From Desulfonatronum thiodismutans (GTDB lineage Bacteria > Desulfobacterota > Desulfovibrionia > Desulfovibrionales > Desulfonatronaceae), in contig NZ_JPIK01000005.1 of NCBI RefSeq assembly GCF_000717475.1, positions 166,809 to 230,808 on the forward strand: a DNA stretch of 64,000 nucleotides. Direction: 5' to 3'. Below the pieces are notes generated by a model that was not told the DNA's origin, did not search any database, and saw only the letters and a list, made by a program, of their open reading frames with translations. The translations under genes were made by a program, and so were the position numbers. Positions 1 to 7,194 of this stretch are shown one piece after another; positions within the stretch are counted from its first letter, which is position 1; every line of letters starts with the position of its first letter.

Positions 1-198
1 TTCCGTACGGCGGGCGAAACCCTTTCCCCCCCCCCCCCCCCCCTTCCCCTTCCCCCCAAACCCCCGCTCCTAAGACGCGGCCTGAAACAGATCTCCCTCA
101 TCTACCTGGTGGGCGCCCCCCCCCCTCACCCCCCCCCGCCCCCCCCCCCGGGGGGGCCCGCACCCCCGCCCCCCCCCCCCCCCCTTTTTTTTTTTGTC
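1..198. other. low-complexity C/G and T homopolymer tract at the window edge
   Basis: Long C runs broken by short G and T runs, with a ~30-base stretch of ordinary sequence near 75-110, ending in a T run at about 184-195. This is not coding-like and looks like a low-quality contig end rather than biology. Ordinary sequence resumes at about 196. The proline/glycine-rich reading frame across it is meaningless. Confidence 0.7.
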
Positions 199-222
199 CA
201 ACGAATTCAAGATGTTTCGTGG

Positions 223-1038
223 CTAATAATTCCGCCTGCCCGCCCTCACCCGCCATGCGACTGCAATAAGGCCGAAAGCCAGCAGAAGCATGGTGGACGG
301 TTCCGGAATCGGTTGGCTCCAGTCAGGGTTGCGGTTGAGGCCGTAGATGTTTGTGATACTCCAATCGGAATAGCCAGAAAATACATTATATCCTTGCAAC
401 TGGCCGTTGGTAACACTGTAAGACTGGATCAGGTCTCCTCCTCTGACGTCAGAATCAGTTACCCAAATTTTGTTCATATCTGCATCCCAACCCCATACTG
501 TTAGGAAGTGCCCAACGTTACCGGATTCAATACGAATGGAAATTCCTAAATTTGCGCGAATGAAATCTATGAGCCAATCGCTGGACCATTGATATGCAGC
601 GTAGAAAGTATTGTTCGAGAGAGAATCATTCGATGAAGCATATGTTCCGAAGCTATACTGACCTTGATAAAAACCAGCATGTATATTCGATGAATCCAAC
701 TGTGACCAACCTGAAAAACCTTGCGGAGTATAAACTCCAGTGAACCACCACTCTACGGCATATCTTGGATTACCGGGGGCATTTGAAAAGTAGTCAATAT
801 AATGATCGAAAATTTGGTCAGCCGTGGTCATGCCACCCCACCAACCGGTCCAGGCCAGCAGGTTCGAGGCGGAAGCGGCCCAGCACATTAAACTATCGCC
901 AGATGACGTCTTGTCGGCGTCGACCCAGCCTGAATTTTGGTTGACACCTGGCAGCCAGTACTGCGTCGCCCCGGAAAAGCCGGCCGAGCCGAGTAAAAGT
1001 AATAGTGCGCAGAAAAGGGTCAGGAGTCTCTTTCTCAT
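223..1038 (-). CDS. PEP-CTERM-anchored, IdeS/Mac-like (peptidase C66-type) cysteine protease
   Basis: Predicted secreted protein of 271 aa. I chose the ATG at 1038 because GAGGATATT precedes it and it opens a signal peptide (residues 1-25). The longer frame to 1176 starts inside a dispersed repeat. The mature part carries a candidate catalytic Cys52 in MCWAASASNLLAW, His177 in GHFLTVWGWDAD and Asp195/197 in IWVTDSD. The order and spacing of these blocks resemble the streptococcal immunoglobulin-cleaving IdeS/Mac protease (Cys, His, Asp). The C-terminus is a PEP-CTERM sorting tail: PEP at about 245-247, a hydrophobic stretch, then a basic end. Family knowledge: PEP-CTERM proteins are processed by an exosortase and delivered to the surface or exopolysaccharide. 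Substrate and activity are unknown. Its GC content is lower than that of the rest of the window. The IdeS assignment comes from remembered motifs, not a search. Confidence 0.72.
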   Translation of the reverse strand: MRKRLLTLFCALLLLLGSAGFSGATQYWLPGVNQNSGWVDADKTSSGDSLMCWAASASNLLAWTGWWGGMTTADQIFDHYIDYFSNAPGNPRYAVEWWFTGVYTPQGFSGWSQLDSSNIHAGFYQGQYSFGTYASSNDSLSNNTFYAAYQWSSDWLIDFIRANLGISIRIESGNVGHFLTVWGWDADMNKIWVTDSDVRGGDLIQSYSVTNGQLQGYNVFSGYSDWSITNIYGLNRNPDWSQPIPEPSTMLLLAFGLIAVAWRVRAGRRNY

Positions 1039-1128
1039 AATATCCTCACTGGTAGGCAAGAGGTGTTGCTTGAGTCGTATGATGGTGCTGTTGAGCGTCA
1101 AATTTAGGCTCACAACGGTTCGGTTTAG

Positions 1129-1276
1129 CAGTCCGTTGAAAAACTCCCAATTGCTGCGTCGCTGCAAAAAGTTCAAACTCTCACGTATGAATAAATGCGC
1201 TTCGACCTTGAACTTTTTTTGCTCCTTGCACTTAGGGTTTTTGAACGGACTGCCGAATAAGGATTTTTCAACACTC
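1129..1276. repeat. dispersed ~148-bp nested-inverted-repeat element, copy 1
   Basis: Begins CAGTCCGTTGAAAAACTCC and has an inverted counterpart ending GGACTG at 1252, followed by a conserved tail ending TTTTTCAAC that pairs with GTTGAAAAA at the left. Near-identical copies lie at 42117-42262 and 44082-44224, and a fragment at 10582-10628. It encodes nothing plausible, and the minus frame MNFLQRRSNWEFFNGL is an artefact. It looks MITE- or REP-like. Here it sits between two PEP-CTERM genes on the minus strand. Confidence 0.85.
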
Positions 1277-1313
1277 AGTTAAATATGATTTCGATGCTCT
1301 CGCGCCCTCATGC

Positions 1314-2042
1314 CTAGGTGTTTTTTCTGCGACGGACGTATGCACCCAGGCCGAGCAGGCCCGCGCCGAGGAGCACGATGGTTCCTGGTTCAGGAACGGG
1401 AGTCGGCCCGCCGCCGGGCGCCTCAAAGGGATCACCAACCAGCTTCAGGCTGCCCTGGGCATTAAGTCCCACCCGCTGGAACCTGACGTACGTTGTTCCC
1501 GTCAATCCGCTGCCAATATCCTTCGGCTCAGCCAGGAAAGGGGCCTCGTCAAAGGTCATGGTCAGCACGGCCCTGGTCAGAAATGCGTTGGGGCCACTGT
1601 AGGAGAAACCAGCGGTACGCCAAAGGTCGGGGTTGTACAGGGCGTTATAATCGCCATTATTATTATGTGCCAAGTAGTCCAACGTTACGCCATTCTGGGA
1701 TGTTCCCAGCTTCCAAATATCGCTCGGACTTCCACCGATGGTTTCCGACACGTAGTCCGTGGTAAACGCGGTCAAGGACCAGCTCTCAAGTGTCGGCAAT
1801 GGGACGTTGCCCAGGTTGAAACCAAAACGCGTGATGGCTGAGATATTCAGTTCGTTGTTATTCGTTGTTGTCGGGGAGGTGTTGTCCAATGTCATGATCA
1901 GGGTGGTCCCGTTGATGGCAATGCCCATAACGGCGGAGCCTACACCGCCCTTGTCTTGGCCCCAAAAGTTGTACGTCAGGGCATGGGCGTTCAACGCCAT
2001 GGCCATGATGAGGGAAACAGTAAGTATGGTTTTTCTGAGCAT
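1314..2042 (-). CDS. PEP-CTERM sorting domain-containing protein (function unknown)
   Basis: A 242-aa secreted protein with a signal peptide (about 1-21, cleavage near NAHA) and a C-terminal PEP-CTERM tail: PVPEPGT near residue 216, a glycine/leucine transmembrane stretch and a terminal RRRKN. The middle is rich in beta-type Thr/Asn/Gly sequence with no cysteines or catalytic motif I recognise. AAGGACTTTTC precedes the ATG. A -24/-12 (sigma-54) element lies about 70 bases upstream (2112-2129). Family knowledge suggests an exported surface or matrix protein handled by exosortase. The individual role is unknown, as for most members of the class. Confidence 0.85.
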   Translation of the reverse strand: MLRKTILTVSLIMAMALNAHALTYNFWGQDKGGVGSAVMGIAINGTTLIMTLDNTSPTTTNNNELNISAITRFGFNLGNVPLPTLESWSLTAFTTDYVSETIGGSPSDIWKLGTSQNGVTLDYLAHNNNGDYNALYNPDLWRTAGFSYSGPNAFLTRAVLTMTFDEAPFLAEPKDIGSGLTGTTYVRFQRVGLNAQGSLKLVGDPFEAPGGGPTPVPEPGTIVLLGAGLLGLGAYVRRRKNT

Positions 2043-2111
2043 GATGAAAAGTCCTTATGATGGAAGGATATGCTGGGGCATTGCCAGGAGACAAGAATAG
2101 ATAGAGTCTTA

Positions 2112-2129
2112 TTGCAAGAATAAGACCAG
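2112..2129 (-). promoter_or_regulatory. candidate sigma-54 (-24/-12) promoter for the PEP-CTERM gene at 1314-2042
   Basis: On the minus strand the sequence reads TGGTCTTATTCTTGCA: GG, exactly ten bases, then GC, with TTGCA at -12. This is the canonical RpoN spacing and predicts a start about 60 bases before the ATG. A PrsR-like RpoN activator is encoded at 3917. Confidence 0.6.
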
Positions 2130-2205
2130 AAAGTACATCGTCAGGTGGTGTATGCTGAAGAAATAAGCTCAGTTATTTTAAGTGCTAAGCCAGCTTTTTT
2201 TAGGT

Positions 2206-2223
2206 GTGGGCGTTTTTTTGCTT
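2206..2223 (+). promoter_or_regulatory. second sigma-54-like element, no obvious immediate gene
   Basis: TGGGCGTTTTTTTGCT has GG-N10-GC spacing and a T-rich spacer like the element at 2567-2584. The next confident start codon is about 470 bases downstream. It could be a distal promoter for the 2691 gene, an RNA promoter, or chance. Confidence 0.35.
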
Positions 2224-2477
2224 AGGAATTGAAAGCCGGAGATGTAAAAAAATACGACAAATCTGTGGCAAGATGTAAAGATATGCGACGAGATGCTGTT
2301 GTGGGCATGGCCCATTTGTCGGGCTTGGCTGGCGGTGAGTGCACCTGCCGCACCGGTTGGCCTTGGCGCTTCTCAGGGGGCGCAATGCAGGCAATGGCAT
2401 TTGACGCCAAGGATAATGTCAGTGATCGGTTTGTCGGGAAGCTTTGCACTTTTGTCTGTTTCCAGTGCGGGATGAAA

Positions 2478-2507
2478 GGGTGTGCTTGGCAAGGGTGTGC
2501 TTGGCAA
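2478..2507. repeat. 15-bp perfect tandem duplication
   Basis: The unit GGGTGTGCTTGGCAA occurs twice back to back about 185-213 bases upstream of the PEP-CTERM gene at 2691. It could be a duplicated activator site or simple slippage. Confidence 0.6.
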
Positions 2508-2566
2508 TATTATTTAATTTCAATGTCTTGAGCCTGTATTTTTCGCGCGCATTTTCTTGGAGGCTG

Positions 2567-2584
2567 TTGGCCTTTTTTTTGCTA
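2567..2584 (+). promoter_or_regulatory. candidate sigma-54 (-24/-12) promoter for the PEP-CTERM gene at 2691
   Basis: TTGGCCTTTTTTTTGCTA contains TGGC, correct ten-base spacing from GG to GC, and TTGCT at -12. The predicted start is about 97 bases before the ATG. Its T-rich spacer resembles the element at 2206. Confidence 0.62.
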
Positions 2585-2690
2585 AGCACCTATAAGTTTG
2601 ATTCGGAACGGTATAACATCTCGAATATCGAGAGTTCGCTGGGCTCACCCCGGAATCGTGGGGTGATAATATGATGAGGGAATAAGGATT

Positions 2691-3503
2691 ATGCGCAAAA
2701 AAAACGTTTTGATGGTCATGGCCCTGGGCCTTTTCTTCATGGCTACGACGGCGCATGCGTCGTTGGTGACATTGGAGCTCTTTACAGATGCCAAGGTGCA
2801 GGCCGCCCTGGTCAATACAGGTTCATTCGATGGCTATTCTGAGGGAAGTTGGCATACAACCATAGGGCCATTTAATACTTTTGGGTTCATCACTCCATTT
2901 ATGGAAATGAATATTCAAAGAAATTCATTTGATATTAAAATAACTACAAATTTTGCAGAAGGCGATCCCAATACATATCGAACTGAGCTTGGTGACATGT
3001 TTTTTGTCACGGAGTCTAGCGTCTTTGCTATTGCTATGAATTCTAATGGTGGTTTTTACTCTAACGTCACCCCACGCCACTCAACTGATGTATTTCCTGC
3101 CCAAGCAACAGCAGCTAACATTTCCAGCTATGCGTACGGGAACTTGTTTGGTTATGGAACTCTTGGTTCAGGGGAGACAATGGCTCCATACGTTCGAATC
3201 GATGAAGATGCCGATCTCATGAATAATACAAACTTTACAATGACTTCCCCAAAGCCATACACCTACACCATCTCAGGTGATTTCAATCTGCTTGCCGCCC
3301 TTGGCATGACTTCCATGGCCCAAACCTTTGACGTGGTTTTGGCCCCCACCTGCGCCAACTCCGTACTTTGGGCCAGGGCAAGCCTTACGTCCGATCCTCC
3401 TGGCGGAGGCGTCGTGCCTGAGCCCGGCACCATCGCGCTGCTTGGTCTTGGGCTGATCGGATTGTTCTTCGGCAGGAAGCGGTTCTTGAAAAAAATAGGC
3501 TGA
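2691..3503 (+). CDS. PEP-CTERM sorting domain-containing protein (function unknown)
   Basis: A 270-aa secreted protein with a basic signal peptide (about 1-23, ending TAHA) and a C-terminal PEP-CTERM tail: VVPEPGT near residue 243, a hydrophobic LLGLGLIGLFF segment and a basic GRKRFLKK end. The central part has no recognised catalytic motif. AAGGATT precedes the ATG at good spacing. Its codon usage is more AT-rich than most of the window, as with the other two PEP-CTERM genes, which suits either recent acquisition or surface-gene bias. It is probably transcribed from the sigma-54-type element at 2567-2584. The likely fate is exosortase-dependent delivery to the cell surface. Confidence 0.86.
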   Translation: MRKKNVLMVMALGLFFMATTAHASLVTLELFTDAKVQAALVNTGSFDGYSEGSWHTTIGPFNTFGFITPFMEMNIQRNSFDIKITTNFAEGDPNTYRTELGDMFFVTESSVFAIAMNSNGGFYSNVTPRHSTDVFPAQATAANISSYAYGNLFGYGTLGSGETMAPYVRIDEDADLMNNTNFTMTSPKPYTYTISGDFNLLAALGMTSMAQTFDVVLAPTCANSVLWARASLTSDPPGGGVVPEPGTIALLGLGLIGLFFGRKRFLKKIG

Positions 3504-3555
3504 TCCGATTTTCCGGGAAAGCTGGACCGGGCTAAGAGTACGTTTCAGCACCCTA

Positions 3556-3602
3556 AAAAACGCCGTTGCACGGGTCGCCCGCCCATGCAGCGGCGTTTTT
3601 TT
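3556..3602 (+). terminator. rho-independent terminator after the PEP-CTERM gene
   Basis: AACGCCG (3559-3565) pairs with CGGCGTT (3591-3597), with further pairing of TTGCA/TGCAG inside, followed by a T run. Confidence 0.75.
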
Positions 3603-3916
3603 GTTGCGGATCGAAAGTTTGGCTTCGCCGCCCGCTTCACTCGACAGGCGGGACAAAAGCAAAGACGGGAAGTCTTTTGGGACGCGGACCGTTGCGGCCT
3701 AAAAACAGCCTCCAGCTGTCGCTGGTTTTTGCATGCCCGCAGGGTAAATGTTCCCATATGTCGAGTGAGCGCAGCAAACGGGCGGTTAAAGCCTCTTCTT
3801 TTTCAACCGAAGGGTACGGGCGGGTTGTAAACCCGGTATTGATGTCCTTTTTAAGACTGGATACCTTCGCAGCAGACTTTTTAACCGCGACCTTTTTCCC
3901 CGCCGGGCGAGACACG
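3603..3916. other. intergenic leader upstream of the PrsR-like regulator
   Basis: About 314 bases after the terminator with no supportable gene on either strand. No convincing promoter consensus was identified. The in-frame upstream extension of the regulator is low-quality sequence without a domain. Confidence 0.4.
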
Positions 3917-5287
3917 ATGAATAAACTGCTTATTGTCGACGACAACCAGGATATCCGCAAACAGCTCAAATGGGGGCTGGGGCGGGATTACGAATTGGAA
4001 CTGGCTGAAAACGCGGACCATGCCTTGGAGCTGTTCGGCCGGAGCAAGCCCGGCGTGGTCACCCTGGATCTGGGCCTGCCGCCTCATGAGGACAGTTCCG
4101 AGGAGGGCTTTCGCTGTTTAACGGAGATCCTCAAGTTGGCCCCGACGGCCAAAGTGATCGTGATCACGGGCAACGACGGTCAGGAGAACGCCCTCAAGGC
4201 CATCCAGTTGGGGGCTTACGACTTTTACCGCAAGCCCATTGACCTTGAAGAACTGCGGATCATCATCAAGCGGGCCTTTCACCTTGCCTCCCTGGAGGAG
4301 GAGAATCGCCGCCTGTTCAACGCTTCTTTGCCCGGCCTGGACGAGACTCTCGGCATTATCGGCCAGTGCCCGAAGATGCAGGAGGTCTTCTCCTCCATCC
4401 GCAAGGTGGCCGCATCCGACGTCTCGATCCTGATCACGGGAGAATCCGGGACCGGAAAGGAACTGGCGGCCAGGGCCATCCACGCCAAAAGCCCGCGCAG
4501 GACCGGCGCTTTTGTGGCCATCAATTGCGGGGCCATCCCTGAAAATCTTTTGGAAGCGGAGTTATTCGGTCATGAGAAAGGGGCGTTCACCGGCGCGCAC
4601 GCCCGCAACCAGGGCAAGGTTGAATACGCTCACCAGGGGACTTTGTTCTTGGATGAAATCGGGGAGTTGCCCCTGAGCCTGCAAGTCAAGCTGTTGCGCT
4701 TTCTGCAGGAAAAAACGATCCAGCGCGTGGGTGGTCGCCAGGACATTCAGGTGGATGCCCGCATCCTTGCCGCAACGAACATCGACATCCACAAGGCCAT
4801 GGCAACCGGCGCTTTCCGGGAAGATCTGTTCTATCGCATCGGCGTGGTAACCATCGACCTGCCGCCGCTCAGGGACCGGGATGAAGACGTCCTGATCCTG
4901 GCCAACCTTTTTTTGCGCAGGAGTTGCCGGGAGCAGAACCGCAAGACCGGCGGCTTCAGCCGGAACGCCATTGCCTCCTTGCGCGGCTATGAATGGCCGG
5001 GCAATGTCCGGGAGCTGGAAAACAAGGTCCAGCGGGCCGTGATCATGACCAATACCCCGCTGATCGAGCCGCAGGACCTGGGGTTTGAAAGCACGCCCAC
5101 AACCAACGGCGGCTGGTCGCCTCCCCAGGCGGCCACTTTGCGGGAGGGACGCGAATTGGTGGAACGGCAAATGGTCCAAGCCGCCCTCGCGGAGCAGGCC
5201 GGGAACATCGCCCAGGCCGCCAAGGCCCTGGGTATTGCCAGGCCCACGATGTACGACCTGATGAAAAAGTACGACATTCAGGCCTGA
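3917..5287 (+). CDS. prsR: PrsR-like sigma-54-dependent response regulator (REC-AAA+-Fis)
   Basis: A 456-aa NtrC-family transcription activator. The REC domain (1-125) has the acidic pair Asp8/Asp9, phospho-acceptor Asp51 in VTLDLGLPP and Lys106. The AAA+ domain (about 145-380) has Walker A GESGTGKE, the sigma-54 contact loop GAFTGA and Walker B LFLDEIGE. A Fis-type helix-turn-helix ends the protein. The layout and the loop after Asp51 (LPPHEDSSEEGF) match the PEP-CTERM-box regulator family (PrsR), which works with sensor PrsK and RpoN. The start at MNKLLIVDD removes a spurious N-terminal extension. No prsK lies in the window. It sits beside three PEP-CTERM genes, two of which have -24/-12 promoters, so it is the natural candidate to activate them. 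Confidence 0.88.
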   Translation: MNKLLIVDDNQDIRKQLKWGLGRDYELELAENADHALELFGRSKPGVVTLDLGLPPHEDSSEEGFRCLTEILKLAPTAKVIVITGNDGQENALKAIQLGAYDFYRKPIDLEELRIIIKRAFHLASLEEENRRLFNASLPGLDETLGIIGQCPKMQEVFSSIRKVAASDVSILITGESGTGKELAARAIHAKSPRRTGAFVAINCGAIPENLLEAELFGHEKGAFTGAHARNQGKVEYAHQGTLFLDEIGELPLSLQVKLLRFLQEKTIQRVGGRQDIQVDARILAATNIDIHKAMATGAFREDLFYRIGVVTIDLPPLRDRDEDVLILANLFLRRSCREQNRKTGGFSRNAIASLRGYEWPGNVRELENKVQRAVIMTNTPLIEPQDLGFESTPTTNGGWSPPQAATLREGRELVERQMVQAALAEQAGNIAQAAKALGIARPTMYDLMKKYDIQA

Positions 5288-5364
5288 TCGGGGGGGCTGA
5301 AATCAGCACGCTTGCCGCGTGCTCCGAGAGAGCTGAGGAAACCGCATCCCTTCAGGAGGCCCTG

Positions 5365-5742
5365 ATGCAAACTGTGCAAAAAAGACGATGGCTACGCTTT
5401 CTCCTGGACCTGGTTCAGGACAAGGTGGTCTGCTGTCTTCAGGTCAACAATGGCCCATGTATCGAGGCCGGGTTGCGCGATGTGAGCAGAAGGGGGGCCG
5501 GAATGCGTATTTTGAGCGACTACGATCAATTGACCAGGGGGGACATGGTTCTGTTCAAAACCATCTCCAAGAACGGCGATTTTTCGATCCTGCGTTGGCG
5601 CAGCGGCTGTGTCAGATGGGTCAAGCCGGACACCGGAGACTTCGGGTTGGAGTTTGACGAACCTTTGCCCTACTCAAAAATGAGCCGCAGGCTGCTCGAC
5701 GCCCTGACCGAAGAATTGCGAGGCAAACTCGTCCTGGCGTGA
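5365..5742 (+). CDS. PilZ domain protein (c-di-GMP receptor)
   Basis: A 125-aa single-domain cytoplasmic protein. The c-di-GMP signature is present: an RxxxR element in RRWLR (Arg7-Arg11) and a D-x-S-x-x-G element in DVSRRG (39-44). A conserved FGLEF strand lies near residue 92. AGGAGG sits at good spacing before the ATG. A GCACGC/GCGTGC hairpin lies at 5306-5322 between the regulator and this gene, without a T tract. It lies in the same direction as prsR and the TPR gene and may be cotranscribed. Probable role: an allosteric c-di-GMP effector for surface, polysaccharide or motility functions. The partner is unknown. Confidence 0.78.
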   Translation: MQTVQKRRWLRFLLDLVQDKVVCCLQVNNGPCIEAGLRDVSRRGAGMRILSDYDQLTRGDMVLFKTISKNGDFSILRWRSGCVRWVKPDTGDFGLEFDEPLPYSKMSRRLLDALTEELRGKLVLA

Positions 5743-5801
5743 GCGAGCGTTTCAAATCTTCAAGCGACGGCAGGTTCTGAACCATCCCGGATACTCCACG
5801 C

Positions 5802-7151
5802 ATGATCCGCGTTCTTAGCATTTTCACCCTTCTCTTGTCGTTCTGCCTTGTGTCCCCCGCACCGACGGTCTGGTCCCAAGAGACTGACGGGCCCACGGAA
5901 AGACGTCGGGGCTTGGCCTTGTTCCGAGCCGGCGACTACCAACAGTCCGTGGAAGCCTTTTCCGCGGCTTTGAAGGCGGATCCCGAGAATGCCCAAATCT
6001 TGAACAACAGAGGGCTTGCGTATTACCGGCTGGGCAAGATGCGCGAGGCCGTGGCTGACTTCGCGCGTGCCGTGGAGATCAATCCGGATTACTACCAGGC
6101 GTGGACCAACAAGGGCATGGTCCACTATCGCCGTGGAGAATCGGCTCCGGCTCTGGAAGACTCCAGCCGAGCCATTGCCCTGCGGCCCGGATTCGGCATG
6201 CCCTACAATACTCGGGGCTTGGTCTATCTGGAGATGGGGGAGTTTGAGCAGGCCGTGGTTGAGTTTGATCGCGTCCTGGAATTAGATCCTCTGTACGCCC
6301 GGGCCTATAATGCCCGCGGACATGCCTTGAGTCGGCTGGGACGCTTTGAGCAAGCCCTGAAAGATTTTGACCAGGCCATCGCCCTTGATCCCGACAACCC
6401 CATGCCCTGGAACAATCGCGGCTGGTCTTTGATCCAGACGGGGCGGCCTTCCGAGGCCCGGCAAGACTTGGAGCGCGCGGTGACTCTGTCTCCCAGACTG
6501 GCCAACGCCCACGCCAACCTGGCTCTGGCGAACAGACTCCTTGGCCGTCATGACCAAGCCCTGGATGCCTATGGCCTGGCCTTGGACCTGGAGCCCGGCA
6601 ACCCCGTTTTTTTGAGCCAGCGTGGCATCGTCCTGGCCCAGGCTGGTCGCTCCGAGGCCGCGGTTAAGGACTATTCCGAAGCCCTGGAGAAAGATCCCTT
6701 GGACGCCACGGTCCTGAACAACCGGGGCATCGCCCTGACGAATCTGCGTCGCTTTGACGAGGCTCTGGCGGATTTTGACCGGGCCGCGGATTTGGCACCC
6801 GGCAGTCCGGAAGCGTTCATCAACCTTGGCAACGTCCATATTCACCTGGGCAACTACGCACGGGCCATCGCCTCCTATGACCAAGCCCTGGAGCGTGATC
6901 CGCTAAGAGCCGTTTCTTACAATAACCGCGGCTATGCATGGCGCGAATCCGGGCATCCGGACCGGGCCCTTGAGGACTTTCAACGTGCTTTGGACATTGA
7001 TTCAGAATACGCGCTTGCCTACAACAACCGTGGGGTGACTATGATCCTGGCGGGACGTAATGCCCAAGGCTGTCAGGACTTGCAAACCGCTTGCCGCCTT
7101 GGCTATTGCGCGGACTTGGGTTGGGCGAGGGATCAGGGGGGCTGTCCGTAA
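5802..7151 (+). CDS. secreted/periplasmic tetratricopeptide-repeat protein
   Basis: A 449-aa protein with a signal peptide (about 1-25, ending VWSQ) followed by about eleven consecutive 34-residue TPR units (about 33-420) of the A-x-x-D-F-x-x-A-I-x-x-x-P type. It ends in a short Cys-containing tail (CQDLQTACRLGYCADLGWA, seen at the end of many TPR proteins). TPR solenoids are protein-protein scaffolds. The export signal suggests a periplasmic or secreted complex, plausibly for polysaccharide or PEP-CTERM export given the neighbours, but that is inference. It faces the convergent diguanylate cyclase gene, with a GCCGA/TCGGC hairpin between them at about 7168-7188. Confidence 0.85.
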   Translation: MIRVLSIFTLLLSFCLVSPAPTVWSQETDGPTERRRGLALFRAGDYQQSVEAFSAALKADPENAQILNNRGLAYYRLGKMREAVADFARAVEINPDYYQAWTNKGMVHYRRGESAPALEDSSRAIALRPGFGMPYNTRGLVYLEMGEFEQAVVEFDRVLELDPLYARAYNARGHALSRLGRFEQALKDFDQAIALDPDNPMPWNNRGWSLIQTGRPSEARQDLERAVTLSPRLANAHANLALANRLLGRHDQALDAYGLALDLEPGNPVFLSQRGIVLAQAGRSEAAVKDYSEALEKDPLDATVLNNRGIALTNLRRFDEALADFDRAADLAPGSPEAFINLGNVHIHLGNYARAIASYDQALERDPLRAVSYNNRGYAWRESGHPDRALEDFQRALDIDSEYALAYNNRGVTMILAGRNAQGCQDLQTACRLGYCADLGWARDQGGCP

Positions 7152-7194
7152 TCTTTTGAAATGTTTTGCCGAAAATGCGGTTGTCGGCACGATG

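Larger units (their letters stand above)
2043..2690. other. 648-bp divergent intergenic region between PEP-CTERM genes
   Basis: Separates a minus-strand from a plus-strand PEP-CTERM gene. It holds three sites with GG-N10-GC spacing (2112-2129 minus, 2206-2223 plus, 2567-2584 plus), a 15-base tandem duplication at 2478-2507 and a small palindrome CTCGA-ATA-TCGAG at 2620-2632. The reading frames here (for example 2229-2531, TTG start) lack ribosome-binding sites and family resemblance, so I do not call a gene. Confidence 0.5.

Noticed and set aside
109..504. 131-aa proline/glycine-rich frame at the left edge
   Set aside because: It is produced by C/G homopolymers and then runs antisense to the PEP-CTERM protease gene.
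1039..1176. N-terminal extension MNFLQRRSNWEFFNGLL of the protease frame
   Set aside because: The same peptide appears at all three copies of the dispersed repeat (also near 42164 and 44183). It is repeat sequence read in one frame, not protein.
2478..2507. CRISPR-like direct repeat
   Set aside because: Only two abutting 15-base units without spacers. No repeat-spacer array was seen anywhere in the window.
2229..2531. 100-aa Cys/Trp-containing frame in the PEP-CTERM intergenic region
   Set aside because: It starts at TTG without a ribosome-binding site, its Trp/Cys repeats come from the tandem DNA duplication, and I see no family resemblance.
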